This document shows, one piece after another, positions 15,723 to 24,358 of a stretch of DNA of 64,000 bases. Made by a program: the position numbers and the translations under genes. Source of the DNA: Actinomycetota bacterium (GTDB taxonomy: Bacteria > Actinomycetota > Acidimicrobiia > Acidimicrobiales > Ilumatobacteraceae); contig CP064997.1 of NCBI GenBank assembly GCA_016700055.1, positions 2,356,001-2,420,000 of the forward strand. Reading direction: 5' to 3'. The notes beneath the pieces were generated by a model, which was not told the origin of the DNA, made no database searches, and worked only from the letters and a program-made list of their open reading frames with translations. Numbering within the stretch: position 1 is the stretch's first letter; each line of letters opens with the position of its first letter.

Positions 15723-17261
15723 GTGGACGATGCGTCGGAGCACTCGGGGCTCCCCCACACGGTGGGGGGACGGGCGCCTGTGCTGCTCGGTGTCGGCACG
15801 GTGCGGCAGCGCCTCGATGCTGCCTCGCTGCCCGGGCTGGGCCCGATCGAGCTGATGCAAGAGGCGCTCCGGCGCTCGCTCGCGGATGCCCAGGTGGCCG
15901 GGCTCGCCGGCCGGCTCGACGCCGTGCTCGTGCCGCGCGGCACCTGGAAGCACGCCGACCCCGGGCGGGCGGTAGCCGCCGCGGTGGGTGCCGACGCGGT
16001 GCGCAGCGTCGTGTCCGAGGTGGGCGTGCTGCAGCAGTCGCTCATCGCCCTCGCTTGCCGGCTGGTGGCCACCGGCGAGGCGCGGGCGGTGGCTGTCGTC
16101 GGCGGCGAGGCGATGCATCGGGCGCGGGTGGCTGCGGCGGCCGGGGTCGAGCTGTCGGCCGACGTCGCCGACGGCCCGTGGCCCGGCCCCGACGAGGTGC
16201 TCGCCCCGGGCGGCGAGATCGTGTCGGCGATGGAGATCGAACGGCACTTCGCCGTGCCCGTGCACCAGTACGCGCTGATCGAGAGCGTGCTCACCCACCG
16301 CGATGGCCACACCCCTCGCGAGCGGGAGACCCACGTCGCGCGCCTGTGGGCGAGGGGTGCCGAGGTGGCCGCCGACCTGCCCGACGACTCAGATGTCTGG
16401 GACCCGACGCGATGGACCGCCGCCGAGCTGTTGTCGCCCGCGCGCGGCAACCGGCTGCTCGCCTCGCCGTACCGCCGCCGGTGCGTCAGTGATTGGACGG
16501 TGGACCAGGCGGCCGCACTCGTCGTCGCCTCCGTCGATACCGCCCGTGAGCTCGGCGTCGACCCCGGCCGCTGGGTGTCACCGGTCGCGCTGGGGGAGAC
16601 GAACCACATCGTGGCTCTCTCCGCGCGCCCCGACCTCGGGGGCTGCCCGGCGTGGCGGTTGATCGGGCACGAATTGGCGGCGGCGTGCGGCGTCGCGGTG
16701 GGCGACGTCGACCACCTCGATCTCTACAGCTGCTTCCCGTCGGCCGTGCAGGTGGCCGCGGCCGAGCTGCTCGACATCGACGACCTCGCCGGGCGGCCGT
16801 GGACCGTGACCGGGGGGATGACGTTCGGCGGTGGCCCGTTCAACAACTACGTGTTGCAGTCGACGGCGGCGATGGCGCGTGTGCTGCGTTCGCGTCCCGG
16901 TGAGACGGGTCTCGTGACGAGCGTCAGCGGCATGTTGTCGAAGGTGGCGGCGGCCGTGTGGCGCGGCGGGGGGCCGCAGGCGGAGCTGGTCGACTTCGAC
17001 GTCAGCGCCCGGGCAGCGGCGCTGTCACCCGCCCGGCGCGAACGCCCGGACCTGCAAGGCGAGGCGCGAGTGGTGGCCGCGACCGTCGTGCACGATCGGG
17101 AAGGCCCGGTTCGCGGGCTGGCCGTCGTCGAGAACCCCGCGGGGGAGCGGTGCGCGGCCGTCACCGAGGACGGGGCCACGATCGCCGTCTGGAGCGAGCG
17201 CGACGTCGTCGGTGAGCTGGTGACCGTAGACGGCCGCGGCGCCCTCGTCTCAGCATCGTGA
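15723..17261 (+). CDS. Thiolase-like protein, TLP1 type, lacking the nucleophilic cysteine
   Basis: 512-residue thiolase-fold protein longer than degradative thiolases. The segment where the active-site cysteine would be reads EVGVLQQSLIALA, with no cysteine, and the late motif is GGMTFGGGPFNNYVLQS rather than a GHP loop. A beta-rich C-terminal extension (about 420-512, VAATVVHDREGPVRGLAVVE) matches the additional C-terminal domain described for mycobacterial thiolase-like protein type 1. It probably binds acyl-CoA without classical thiolysis. The start is GTG 15723, chosen because upstream reading is antisense to the dehydrogenase; there is no clear ribosome-binding site, so a leaderless message is possible. 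It is divergent from the dehydrogenase pair. Confidence 0.75.
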   Translation: MDDASEHSGLPHTVGGRAPVLLGVGTVRQRLDAASLPGLGPIELMQEALRRSLADAQVAGLAGRLDAVLVPRGTWKHADPGRAVAAAVGADAVRSVVSEVGVLQQSLIALACRLVATGEARAVAVVGGEAMHRARVAAAAGVELSADVADGPWPGPDEVLAPGGEIVSAMEIERHFAVPVHQYALIESVLTHRDGHTPRERETHVARLWARGAEVAADLPDDSDVWDPTRWTAAELLSPARGNRLLASPYRRRCVSDWTVDQAAALVVASVDTARELGVDPGRWVSPVALGETNHIVALSARPDLGGCPAWRLIGHELAAACGVAVGDVDHLDLYSCFPSAVQVAAAELLDIDDLAGRPWTVTGGMTFGGGPFNNYVLQSTAAMARVLRSRPGETGLVTSVSGMLSKVAAAVWRGGGPQAELVDFDVSARAAALSPARRERPDLQGEARVVAATVVHDREGPVRGLAVVENPAGERCAAVTEDGATIAVWSERDVVGELVTVDGRGALVSAS

Positions 17262-17304
17262 CCCCGAGCCGCATCCGGCCGGGTCCGGGGAAGGCGCGCT
17301 GCTC

Positions 17305-17754
17305 TTAGGGCAGCCACCTGTCGACCATCGCGAGCACGGTCACGACGACGAGGGTCGTGTCGAACCAGGCCGCAGGCAGGATCGTGCGCATCGGGACGCT
17401 CGCGGCGTCGAGGTCGCCGGCGGCGAGGGCGCGCGCCCGGCGCTCGGCGAGCGGGTTGAACAGCGCCACGCCGAGCGCCGCACCGACGACGACGGTGACG
17501 ATCCCGAGCAACACGAAGCCGGCACCCCACGACCAGTCGCCGTCGAGCACCAGCAGTACGCCGCTGACCGAGATGACCGCGCCGGCCAGGGGGTAATGGA
17601 TCCGACCGAGCCATTGGGTGGCCTCGGTCCACGTCCGGGCCGCGCCCGCATCGGCCTTCGCGTAGAGCCGGGCCACGACGAGCTGCACGAGGTTCGCCCC
17701 GAGCCACGCCGCGACACCGCAGATGTGCAAAGTGAGCAACAGGGTGCGCGTCAT
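17305..17754 (-). CDS. DUF2269-like integral membrane protein
   Basis: 149-residue protein with four predicted transmembrane helices: near residues 5-27 (with HICGVAAWLGANLVQL), 55-72, 78-98 and 127-145. The opening histidine helix and the following RxYAKAD and NPLAERRAR segments resemble DUF2269-type proteins, whose function is unknown; heme-membrane-protein-like roles have been suggested for related four-helix families. It stands alone on the minus strand, downstream of nothing related, and is divergent from the c-di-GMP gene across a tandem repeat. Confidence 0.6.
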   Translation of the reverse strand: MTRTLLLTLHICGVAAWLGANLVQLVVARLYAKADAGAARTWTEATQWLGRIHYPLAGAVISVSGVLLVLDGDWSWGAGFVLLGIVTVVVGAALGVALFNPLAERRARALAAGDLDAASVPMRTILPAAWFDTTLVVVTVLAMVDRWLP

Positions 17755-17765
17755 CGAAGCTGACT

Positions 17766-17830
17766 AGCACCCTTGGATTACGCCTGCGTTACAAGCACCT
17801 GGATTGCGCCTGCGTTACAAGCACCGATCG
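17766..17830. repeat. Tandem direct repeat in a divergent promoter region
   Basis: Unit 1 at 17766-17793 (28 bases) and unit 2 at 17794-17819 (26 bases) share AGCACC..GGATT(A/G)CGCCTGCGTTACA; a third partial AGCACC starts at 17820. Each unit contains a GCGTTACA half and an ACGC/GCGT-like core. It lies in the 129-base gap between DUF2269-like (minus) and the GGDEF-EAL gene (plus), so it may be a multi-site regulator-binding region. Confidence 0.7.
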
Positions 17831-17883
17831 CGGTGGGCCGACCTCTTGAGGTGACCGTGGAGGGGGCGTAGCCTGGCCAGTCC

Positions 17884-20517
17884 ATGGCTGGTCGCGTCAG
17901 CGGACGGGACAGCCTGATCCGCGGGCGCAACGAGGGTCGATCGCCAGACGGCAGGCCTGTCGACGGGGGAGCCGACGCCGTCGCGCTCGTGCACCGTTAC
18001 GGGCCGTGGCTCGAGGTGGCGTCTGCCGCAGCCGCGAGCGCGTACGCCGGGGCCGTCCTCGCCCGCGAGCACGGCCCGGCATGGGCTCTCCCCGGCCTGG
18101 CTGCGCTCGCAGTGGTGGCGGGGTCGGTGCCGTTGCTTCACCGGCGGTGGATCGCGGCTGTGCTGCGCGGTGTGGTCGCCGTCGCGCTGGTCTTCGCCGC
18201 GAGCGCCGCGGTACCCGGTCACCAGGTGGACCTGCTGATCTGGTTCTCGTACCTCGGGATCGTCTACGGGCTCGTGCTCGGGCTGCGGCGCAGCCTGCCC
18301 GTGCAGGTCGGCGTGCTGGCGGGCCTGGCAGTGGGCTCGTACTGGGCGCTCGGGCCGGGACCCACTCTCGCCAGGGCGTTGCCGGCCCTCGGCTGCGTCG
18401 TCGTCGCCGGCATCGTCGGCGATGCCCTCGGCATGACGGTCGAGGCCGCCGAGCGCGAACGCCGGCGTGCCGATCGACGCGAGTTGCAGGTGGCCCAGAT
18501 CCGCACCTTGATCGACGCCGCGCCGCTCGGGATCGTGTTCTACGACGGCGAGCAGCGCTCGTTCGTCAACCAGCGCGCGGCGGAGATCTGTGGCTGCTCG
18601 GTCGAACAGCTCCTCGAATCCGGCTTCCGTGACGTGATCCACCCCGACGACAACGAGATCTACGAGGCGGTGCGCGACTCGCTCGCCCTCGGGGTGGCGG
18701 CCTCGTACATGGGGCGCACCCGTGACGAGCTCGGCGGGCGGACCGTCCGGGTCGACATCGCACCCGTGAAGGTGGAGGGCACGGGAGTCGCTGGCACGGT
18801 GGCGATGCTGTCCGACGTGTCGGCCGACGTGAAGCGGGAGCGGTGGCTGTGGCGGTTTGCGGCGATGGCCGAGTCGACGAGCGACATCATCGGGATGATG
18901 GACGTCAAGGGACAGACGATCTACCTCAACCCCGCCGGTCGCGCTTTCGCGGGGATCGCCCACGACGCCGCCCTCGACCAGTTCGACGCGTTCTCGATCG
19001 TGCCCGTCGAGTACCACGAGGCGCTCATCGGCGACGCGTACCAACGCGTGCTCGCCGGAGAGCGGTGGGGCGCAGAGCTCGACCTCGTCTCGCCGACGAG
19101 CGGGCGACGCATCCCCGTCTCGGCGGTGGTCGTCGGCATTCCGAGTCCGGCGCAGGAGGTCGAGGCGCTCGGGGTCGTCTATCGCGACATGAGCGAGCGC
19201 AAGCGCCTCGAGTCGCGCCTCGCGCACGCGGCGGCGCACGACGCACTCACCGGCCTGCCCAATCGGGAGCATCTGTTCGAAGAGCTCTTGGCGCGGATGG
19301 AGGAGGCCGACCAGCTCACCGTGCTCTTCTGCGATCTCGACAACTTCAAGCTCGTCAACGACAGCCTCGGCCATCGCGTCGGCGACGAGCTGCTGCAAGC
19401 GATCGGCGCCAGGCTGCGCACCGCGTGCCGCAACGAAGATGTCATCGGCCGCCTCGGTGGCGACGAGTTCCTCGTCGTGTGCAGCGGGTTGGAGGATTCC
19501 GAAGAGGCGATCGAGGTGGCCGAGCGGCTGCAGGATGCCATCCGCCGGCCGGTGCTGTTGAACGGGCGCGAGCATGTCGTCACCGCGTCGATCGGCATCG
19601 CCTCGTGGGGCGGCGGACCGCTGCACGCCGGAGAGCTGGTCCAGGATGCCGACATCGCCATGTACCACGCCAAGCGGTCAGGGCGCCGCCGGGCAGTCGT
19701 GTTCGACGAGGCGATGCGAACCCAGATCGTCGATCGGCTGGAGCTGGAGCGCGACCTGCGCCTGGCGCTGGAGCACGAGGAGTTCGAGCTGCACTTCCAG
19801 CCGATCTACGACACCGCGGCACCGACGATCGTCGGTTTCGAAGCCCTCGTCCGGTGGCGACACCCCAGCCGTGGGCTGCTGCTCCCCGCCCACTTCCTCG
19901 ATCTCGCGGTCGAGGTGGGCTTGGCCAACGAGCTCGGTGATCGGGTGCTGCGCGGGGCGGCCGACGCGCTCGCCCGCCTGCAGGCCGTCGATCCGGAGAT
20001 CCAGGTCGGGATCAACATCGCCTCCTCGCAGCTGCTGTCGCCCGGCCTCGTCGAGAGCCTCGCGCTGGGAGCCGAGGTGGCCGGCGTGTCCCCGAGCGGG
20101 TTCGTGCTCGAGATCACCGAGCACGCCTTGATGTCGGACCTCGCCGAGGCCAAGGGCGTGCTCGACCGGCTGCGCACGCTCGGCGTCCAGGTAGCGATCG
20201 ACGACTTCGGCACCGGGTATTCGAGCCTGGCGATGCTGCGGCGGTTGCCGGTGGAGTACCTGAAGATCGACCGTTCGTTCATCGACGGCCTCGGCGTCGA
20301 CACGGGCGACACCCAGATCGTCGGCCTGGTGCTGTCGCTCGCCCACGAGCTCGGCATGTCGCCGGTGGCAGAGGGCGTCGAGACCGAGCTCCAGCTGCGT
20401 GAGCTGCGCCGCCTCGGATGCGAGTCGGCCCAGGGCTTCTGGTTCTCGCCCCCGCTGCCGATCGAGGGGGCGCTGGCGCTGCTCGTCTCCTCGTTGGCGG
20501 CGTCGCTGACCAACTGA
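17884..20517 (+). CDS. Membrane PAS-PAS-GGDEF-EAL cyclic-di-GMP protein
   Basis: 877-residue bifunctional signalling protein. Several transmembrane helices lie at about residues 40-185, then a PAS domain (about 200-310, IDAAPLGIVFYD), a second PAS (about 325-435), a GGDEF cyclase domain (440-600) and an EAL phosphodiesterase domain (615-870). The catalytic GGDEF is intact near 524 and is preceded by the inhibitory-site RNED (RxxD) at the canonical five-residue spacing. The EAL side keeps FEALVRW, GINIASSQ, EITEH, IDDFGTGYSS, YLKIDRSF and EGVET, so both activities look possible. It would sense a signal through PAS or the membrane and set c-di-GMP. It is monocistronic; a tandem repeat lies 54 bases upstream. 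Confidence 0.92.
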   Translation: MAGRVSGRDSLIRGRNEGRSPDGRPVDGGADAVALVHRYGPWLEVASAAAASAYAGAVLAREHGPAWALPGLAALAVVAGSVPLLHRRWIAAVLRGVVAVALVFAASAAVPGHQVDLLIWFSYLGIVYGLVLGLRRSLPVQVGVLAGLAVGSYWALGPGPTLARALPALGCVVVAGIVGDALGMTVEAAERERRRADRRELQVAQIRTLIDAAPLGIVFYDGEQRSFVNQRAAEICGCSVEQLLESGFRDVIHPDDNEIYEAVRDSLALGVAASYMGRTRDELGGRTVRVDIAPVKVEGTGVAGTVAMLSDVSADVKRERWLWRFAAMAESTSDIIGMMDVKGQTIYLNPAGRAFAGIAHDAALDQFDAFSIVPVEYHEALIGDAYQRVLAGERWGAELDLVSPTSGRRIPVSAVVVGIPSPAQEVEALGVVYRDMSERKRLESRLAHAAAHDALTGLPNREHLFEELLARMEEADQLTVLFCDLDNFKLVNDSLGHRVGDELLQAIGARLRTACRNEDVIGRLGGDEFLVVCSGLEDSEEAIEVAERLQDAIRRPVLLNGREHVVTASIGIASWGGGPLHAGELVQDADIAMYHAKRSGRRRAVVFDEAMRTQIVDRLELERDLRLALEHEEFELHFQPIYDTAAPTIVGFEALVRWRHPSRGLLLPAHFLDLAVEVGLANELGDRVLRGAADALARLQAVDPEIQVGINIASSQLLSPGLVESLALGAEVAGVSPSGFVLEITEHALMSDLAEAKGVLDRLRTLGVQVAIDDFGTGYSSLAMLRRLPVEYLKIDRSFIDGLGVDTGDTQIVGLVLSLAHELGMSPVAEGVETELQLRELRRLGCESAQGFWFSPPLPIEGALALLVSSLAASLTN

Positions 20518-20539
20518 CGCGCCGGGCGCCGGACGCCGG

Positions 20540-21292
20540 TCAGCAGGTCATGGCACCGTCGATGGGGATGATCGAGCCGCTCATGTACTTCGCTTCGTCG
20601 GAGGCGACATAGGCGATCGCGGCGGCGATCTCCTCGGGCTGGCACATGCCCATCGGCGTCATGATCTTCGCCATCTCGCTCACGTCCGCACCCTCGGGGA
20701 GAGTGGAGAACGACGAGACGATGTTCGTCACCGTGCCACCCGGCGCGATGGCGTTCACGCGGATCCCCTTGGTGCGGTACTCGTAGGCCAGGGCCCTGGT
20801 GAGCTGGACGACTCCGCCCTTGCTCGCGCAGTACGCGGCGCTCCACGGTTGGCCGATGAGCCCCGCGGTCGACGCGATGTTCACGATCACGCCACCGCCG
20901 AGGCGCAGCATGTGGGGGATCGAGTAGCGGGCGACGTAGAACGTGCCGTTCAGGTTGACTCGCAGGATGCGGTCGAACCACTCCGGTGTCTCCTCGTGCG
21001 ACCAGGCGAAGTGGCCGATGCCGGCGATGTTGCCGACGATGTCGAGCCTGCCGAGCTCACGCACCACGGTGTCGACGGTCGCTTCCACCGCTGCCGCGTC
21101 GGTCACGTCGCAAGTCCACGCGAAAGCGCGCCCGCCGGCGGCGACGATGCCTTCGGCGGTGGCCTCGGCCCCTTGGACGTCGAGGCAGGCGACGGCGGCA
21201 CCCTCGTCGGCCAGGCGTTGGGCAGTCGCCCGCCCGATGCCCGATCCGGCGCCGGTCAGCATGGCGACCCTGTCGGTGAAGCGATTGTTCAT
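20540..21292 (-). CDS. SDR family oxidoreductase
   Basis: 250-residue classical SDR: TGAGSGIG at residues 14-21, CDVTD, IAGIGHFAW at the NNAG position, VNIASTAG with the catalytic serine, YCASK and a C-terminal IIPIDGAMTC. The IxGI variant of the NNAG strand is found in several actinobacterial hydroxyacyl/steroid SDRs. Its ATG overlaps the stop of the CoA ligase gene at 21289 as ATGA, so it is co-translated. It is last in the operon 25462-20540 (alcohol dehydrogenase, two CoA ligases, SDR), consistent with stepwise oxidation of an alcohol and activation of an acid. It converges with the c-di-GMP gene, 22 bases apart. Confidence 0.8.
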   Translation of the reverse strand: MNNRFTDRVAMLTGAGSGIGRATAQRLADEGAAVACLDVQGAEATAEGIVAAGGRAFAWTCDVTDAAAVEATVDTVVRELGRLDIVGNIAGIGHFAWSHEETPEWFDRILRVNLNGTFYVARYSIPHMLRLGGGVIVNIASTAGLIGQPWSAAYCASKGGVVQLTRALAYEYRTKGIRVNAIAPGGTVTNIVSSFSTLPEGADVSEMAKIMTPMGMCQPEEIAAAIAYVASDEAKYMSGSIIPIDGAMTC

Positions 21293-22836
21293 GGGTGACC
21301 TCCATAGTTCTGGCGCAGGTCCTTCTTCAGGACCTTGCCGCTCGGGTTGCGGGGGAGCAGCTCGACGATCTCGAGTTGCTCGGGGATCTTGTGCTTGGAA
21401 AGGCGCTGGGCGGAGAGGTGCTCCACCATCTGCGCGAACGTGAACTGCTCGCCGGCCTTGCACACCACCACGGCGCAGGCGCGCTCGCCGCTCGCGTCGT
21501 CGGGCAACCCGACGACCGCCGCGTCGGCGACGGCGGGGTGCAGGAACAGCAGGTCTTCGATCTCCTTCGCGGAGATGTTCTCGCCCTTGCGGATGATGAT
21601 GTCCTTCAGTCGCCCGGTGATCGACACCCAGCCGTCGGCGTCGATGACGCCGAGATCGCCGGTGCGGAACCAGCCGTCGGGGGTGAAGGCCTCGTCGTCG
21701 AGCGTCGAGTCGACGTAGCCCATGCACACCTGGGGGCCCGACACTTGTAGCTCGCCTTCAACGCCGGGCGCCACCTGGACGCCGTCCATGACCGTGCGGA
21801 GGGAGACACCCGGGCAGGGCCGGCCGTCGGTCTCGGCCTTCTTCACGTCGGGATCGTCGACGTGCACCATCGTGTTGATCGGGCTCTCGGTGAGCCCCCA
21901 CCCGCCGATCACGGGAGCGCCGAACGCCTCCATCATCTCGGCGTGCAGCGACTTCGGCTTCGGCGCACCGCCACCGTTGAAGATCCGCACGTCCGGCAGC
22001 AGGCGCTCCCCGGGCGGTAGCTGGCGCTGCGCGTTCAGGTACGTCAGCCAGAAGACGGTCCCGGCCCCGGCGCAGGTGCAGCCGTGCTCGCCCAGCCAGC
22101 GCGGTGTCGTCGCCGGGTCGAACACCTCGACCATCAACAGCTCGACGCCGGTCTGCATCGCGTTGAACAGCCACACCAGTCCACCGACGTGGGTGATCGG
22201 GAACACCACCGCGGCCTTGTCGTCGGGGCCGACCTGCATGCTCCACTGCATGCCGTCATTGGCGGCCGACATGGTGGCGTCGCTGTGCTTCGCGCCCTTC
22301 GGGTCGGCCGTGGTGCCGGAGCTGTAGAACAACCAGCGCAGCTCGGTCGGCGCGGGGCGGTAGGGGGCGAGCGTCGCCGGGTCGCCCTCGGGCATCGCCG
22401 GGTCGGCGACGAGCACCTCGAGGTCGAGCCCGGCCGTGGCCTCGCGCGCCATCGGCGGGAAGTCGAACCCGCGGAACACCCCGGGCACGACGAGCAGCCG
22501 GCACCCGATCTGACGGGTGATGAACGACACCTCGCGGTGGCGGTAGATGGGCAGGATCGGGTTCTGCACCGCGCCGAGGCGGCAGAGCGCGCCGGTGAGC
22601 ACCAGCGACTCGAACCGCGACGGCTGGATCCAGGACACCACGGTGCCCTCGCCGACGCCGTGGCCCTGCAGGCCGGCAGCGACGCGCTCGCACCAGGCCT
22701 TGTACTCGCCGTACGACAACGAGCGCCCGGCCTCGTCGAAGGCCATCCGCTTGTCAGGCGTCAGCGCGGCCCGTTCCTCGACGAGCTGCCACAACGCCTT
22801 GCCGGCGGTGTCGATGATCCCGCTCATCTGCTCCAT
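21289..22836 (-). CDS. AMP-dependent acid-CoA ligase
   Basis: 515-residue adenylate-forming ligase. Motifs: FYSSGTTADPKGAKHSD (phosphate loop), GGWGLTESP, GWFRTGDLGVID, GRLKDIIIRKGENIS and the C-terminal PRNPSGKVLKKDL with the catalytic lysine. The overall pattern recalls cyclohexane-carboxylate or bile-acid-type ligases; the substrate is uncertain. ATG 22836 has GAGGAGGG six bases upstream and overlaps the upstream ligase gene by 13 bases; ATG 22827 (ATGA) is the alternative. Two consecutive ligases of different subfamilies in one operon suggest activation at two points of one pathway or of two substrates. Confidence 0.82.
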   Translation of the reverse strand: MEQMSGIIDTAGKALWQLVEERAALTPDKRMAFDEAGRSLSYGEYKAWCERVAAGLQGHGVGEGTVVSWIQPSRFESLVLTGALCRLGAVQNPILPIYRHREVSFITRQIGCRLLVVPGVFRGFDFPPMAREATAGLDLEVLVADPAMPEGDPATLAPYRPAPTELRWLFYSSGTTADPKGAKHSDATMSAANDGMQWSMQVGPDDKAAVVFPITHVGGLVWLFNAMQTGVELLMVEVFDPATTPRWLGEHGCTCAGAGTVFWLTYLNAQRQLPPGERLLPDVRIFNGGGAPKPKSLHAEMMEAFGAPVIGGWGLTESPINTMVHVDDPDVKKAETDGRPCPGVSLRTVMDGVQVAPGVEGELQVSGPQVCMGYVDSTLDDEAFTPDGWFRTGDLGVIDADGWVSITGRLKDIIIRKGENISAKEIEDLLFLHPAVADAAVVGLPDDASGERACAVVVCKAGEQFTFAQMVEHLSAQRLSKHKIPEQLEIVELLPRNPSGKVLKKDLRQNYGGHP

Positions 22837-24323
22837 CTCGAACCCTCCTCATCGGCGCGCGGTTGCAGCGCCTTCTTGTCCACCTTGCCGATGCTCGTCA
22901 GCGGCAGCTCGTCGATCGTCACCAGGCAGTCCGGCGCCTTGTAGTCGGCGAGTCGCTCCTTCACGAACGTACGCAGCTCGCCGAGGTCGAGGTGGGCGCC
23001 GGGCGCGGCGACGGCGAACACCACCCCGATCTCGCCGAGGCGGTCGTCCACTGCTGCGCCGAGCACCGCCGCCGCCGCCACCGCGGGGTGCCCGCCGAGG
23101 CAGTTCTCGACCTCGATCGGGTACACGTTGTATCCGCCGCGGATGAACATCTCGGTGGAGCGCCCGACGAGGCGCAGGTTGCCGTCGTCGCCGAGCCAGC
23201 CGAGGTCGCCGGTGTGCAGCCATCCCTCGGCGTCGATCACCTCGGCGGTGCGCTCCGGGTCGTGCCAGTAGCCGCGCATCATCGCGCGGCTGCGCAGGCA
23301 CACGGTGCCGACGTGGTCGGGGCCGAGCTCTTCGACCGGGCCGGCGTCGTCGTCGACGAGGCGCAGCTCGACGCCGCCGTTCGGGCGGCCGACGGTCGAG
23401 CAGATGACGTCGACGTCGTCGTCGAGCCGGGTACCCGTGGCGAGGCACGACTCCGTGCTCGCATACCGCACGACGACCGGGCAGCCGAGGCGCTCGCGGA
23501 TCTCGGTGACCAGGTCGGGGGGTACGCGGGCGGCGCCGATGCCGGCCAGGCGCAGCGACGACACGTCCACCGCGTCGAGGCTCGGGTGGTCGAGCAGCAT
23601 CCTGTACTGCGTCGGTACCCCCTGGCACACCGTCACCCGTTCGGCGTCGAGCAGGGCGAGCGTCGGCCCCGGCGCCCAGGGGGTGGGGGTGACCACGGTC
23701 GTGATCACGTGCATCAGCTCGTCCCAGACCCTCGTCATCGCACCCACGTGGGCGAAGGGCAGTGGCGACAGCCGCCGGTCGCCCACCGCGCTGAGCGGCG
23801 CGGCGCCGAGCGTCATCGCGCGCAGGCAACCGTGGTCGAACCACGCGCCCTTGGGCAACCCGGTGGTGCCGCCGGTCCACACGATGGCCACCGGGTCGGT
23901 GGTGTCGAGGCGCACCCGCCGCCGTTCGGGGTCACCCGGATCGAGTTGGGGCAGCTCGTCGCGGAACGTGAACGAGGGCGCGGCGTGCTCGGTGATGTGG
24001 CGCACCTCGGCCGGCCCCAGCCGGGGGTTGATGCCGGTCGCGACCGCGCCGGCGCGCATCGCGCCCTGGTACGCGACGGCGTAGTCGATGCCGCTCGGCA
24101 GCTCGATGCCGACGACGTCGCCACGGCGTACGCCCCGCTCCAGAAGCCACCCCGCCAGCGCGTCGGCCTGCGCCGCCCACTCGCCGAACGTGATCCGCCG
24201 CGCGCTGGCGTCGGGCCCGGGCTGCACGAACGCGATCGCGTCGGCGGCCACGCGCACCACCGCGTCGAACACGTCGAGCACGGTCGCGTGGTCGCCGGTG
24301 AGCGGGCGCTCGGGCAGTGGCAT
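22824..24323 (-). CDS. AMP-dependent acid-CoA ligase
   Basis: 499-residue adenylate-forming ligase with IVWTGGTTGLPKGAWFDH as phosphate loop, RYASTESCL in place of the usual YGxTE, GWLHTGDLGWLG, GRSTEMFIRGGYNVYP and the C-terminal TSIGKVDKKAL. The TGG-TTG substitution and the alanine in the acyl-site motif make it divergent from the neighbouring ligase. Substrate unknown; a cyclic or branched carboxylate fits the neighbourhood. The longest frame begins at 24422, inside the dehydrogenase gene, with no usable start between 24359 and 24323, so I choose ATG 24323. There is no strong ribosome-binding site; translation may depend on reinitiation from the upstream stop 36 bases away. Confidence 0.8.
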   Translation of the reverse strand: MPLPERPLTGDHATVLDVFDAVVRVAADAIAFVQPGPDASARRITFGEWAAQADALAGWLLERGVRRGDVVGIELPSGIDYAVAYQGAMRAGAVATGINPRLGPAEVRHITEHAAPSFTFRDELPQLDPGDPERRRVRLDTTDPVAIVWTGGTTGLPKGAWFDHGCLRAMTLGAAPLSAVGDRRLSPLPFAHVGAMTRVWDELMHVITTVVTPTPWAPGPTLALLDAERVTVCQGVPTQYRMLLDHPSLDAVDVSSLRLAGIGAARVPPDLVTEIRERLGCPVVVRYASTESCLATGTRLDDDVDVICSTVGRPNGGVELRLVDDDAGPVEELGPDHVGTVCLRSRAMMRGYWHDPERTAEVIDAEGWLHTGDLGWLGDDGNLRLVGRSTEMFIRGGYNVYPIEVENCLGGHPAVAAAAVLGAAVDDRLGEIGVVFAVAAPGAHLDLGELRTFVKERLADYKAPDCLVTIDELPLTSIGKVDKKALQPRADEEGSRWSR

Positions 24324-24358
24324 CGTCGTCGCAGGCGTGGTCGTGGTCGGGCCGGCGG

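Noticed and set aside
17766..17830. CRISPR-like repeat
   Set aside because: Only two and a half adjacent units, no spacers, no cas genes.
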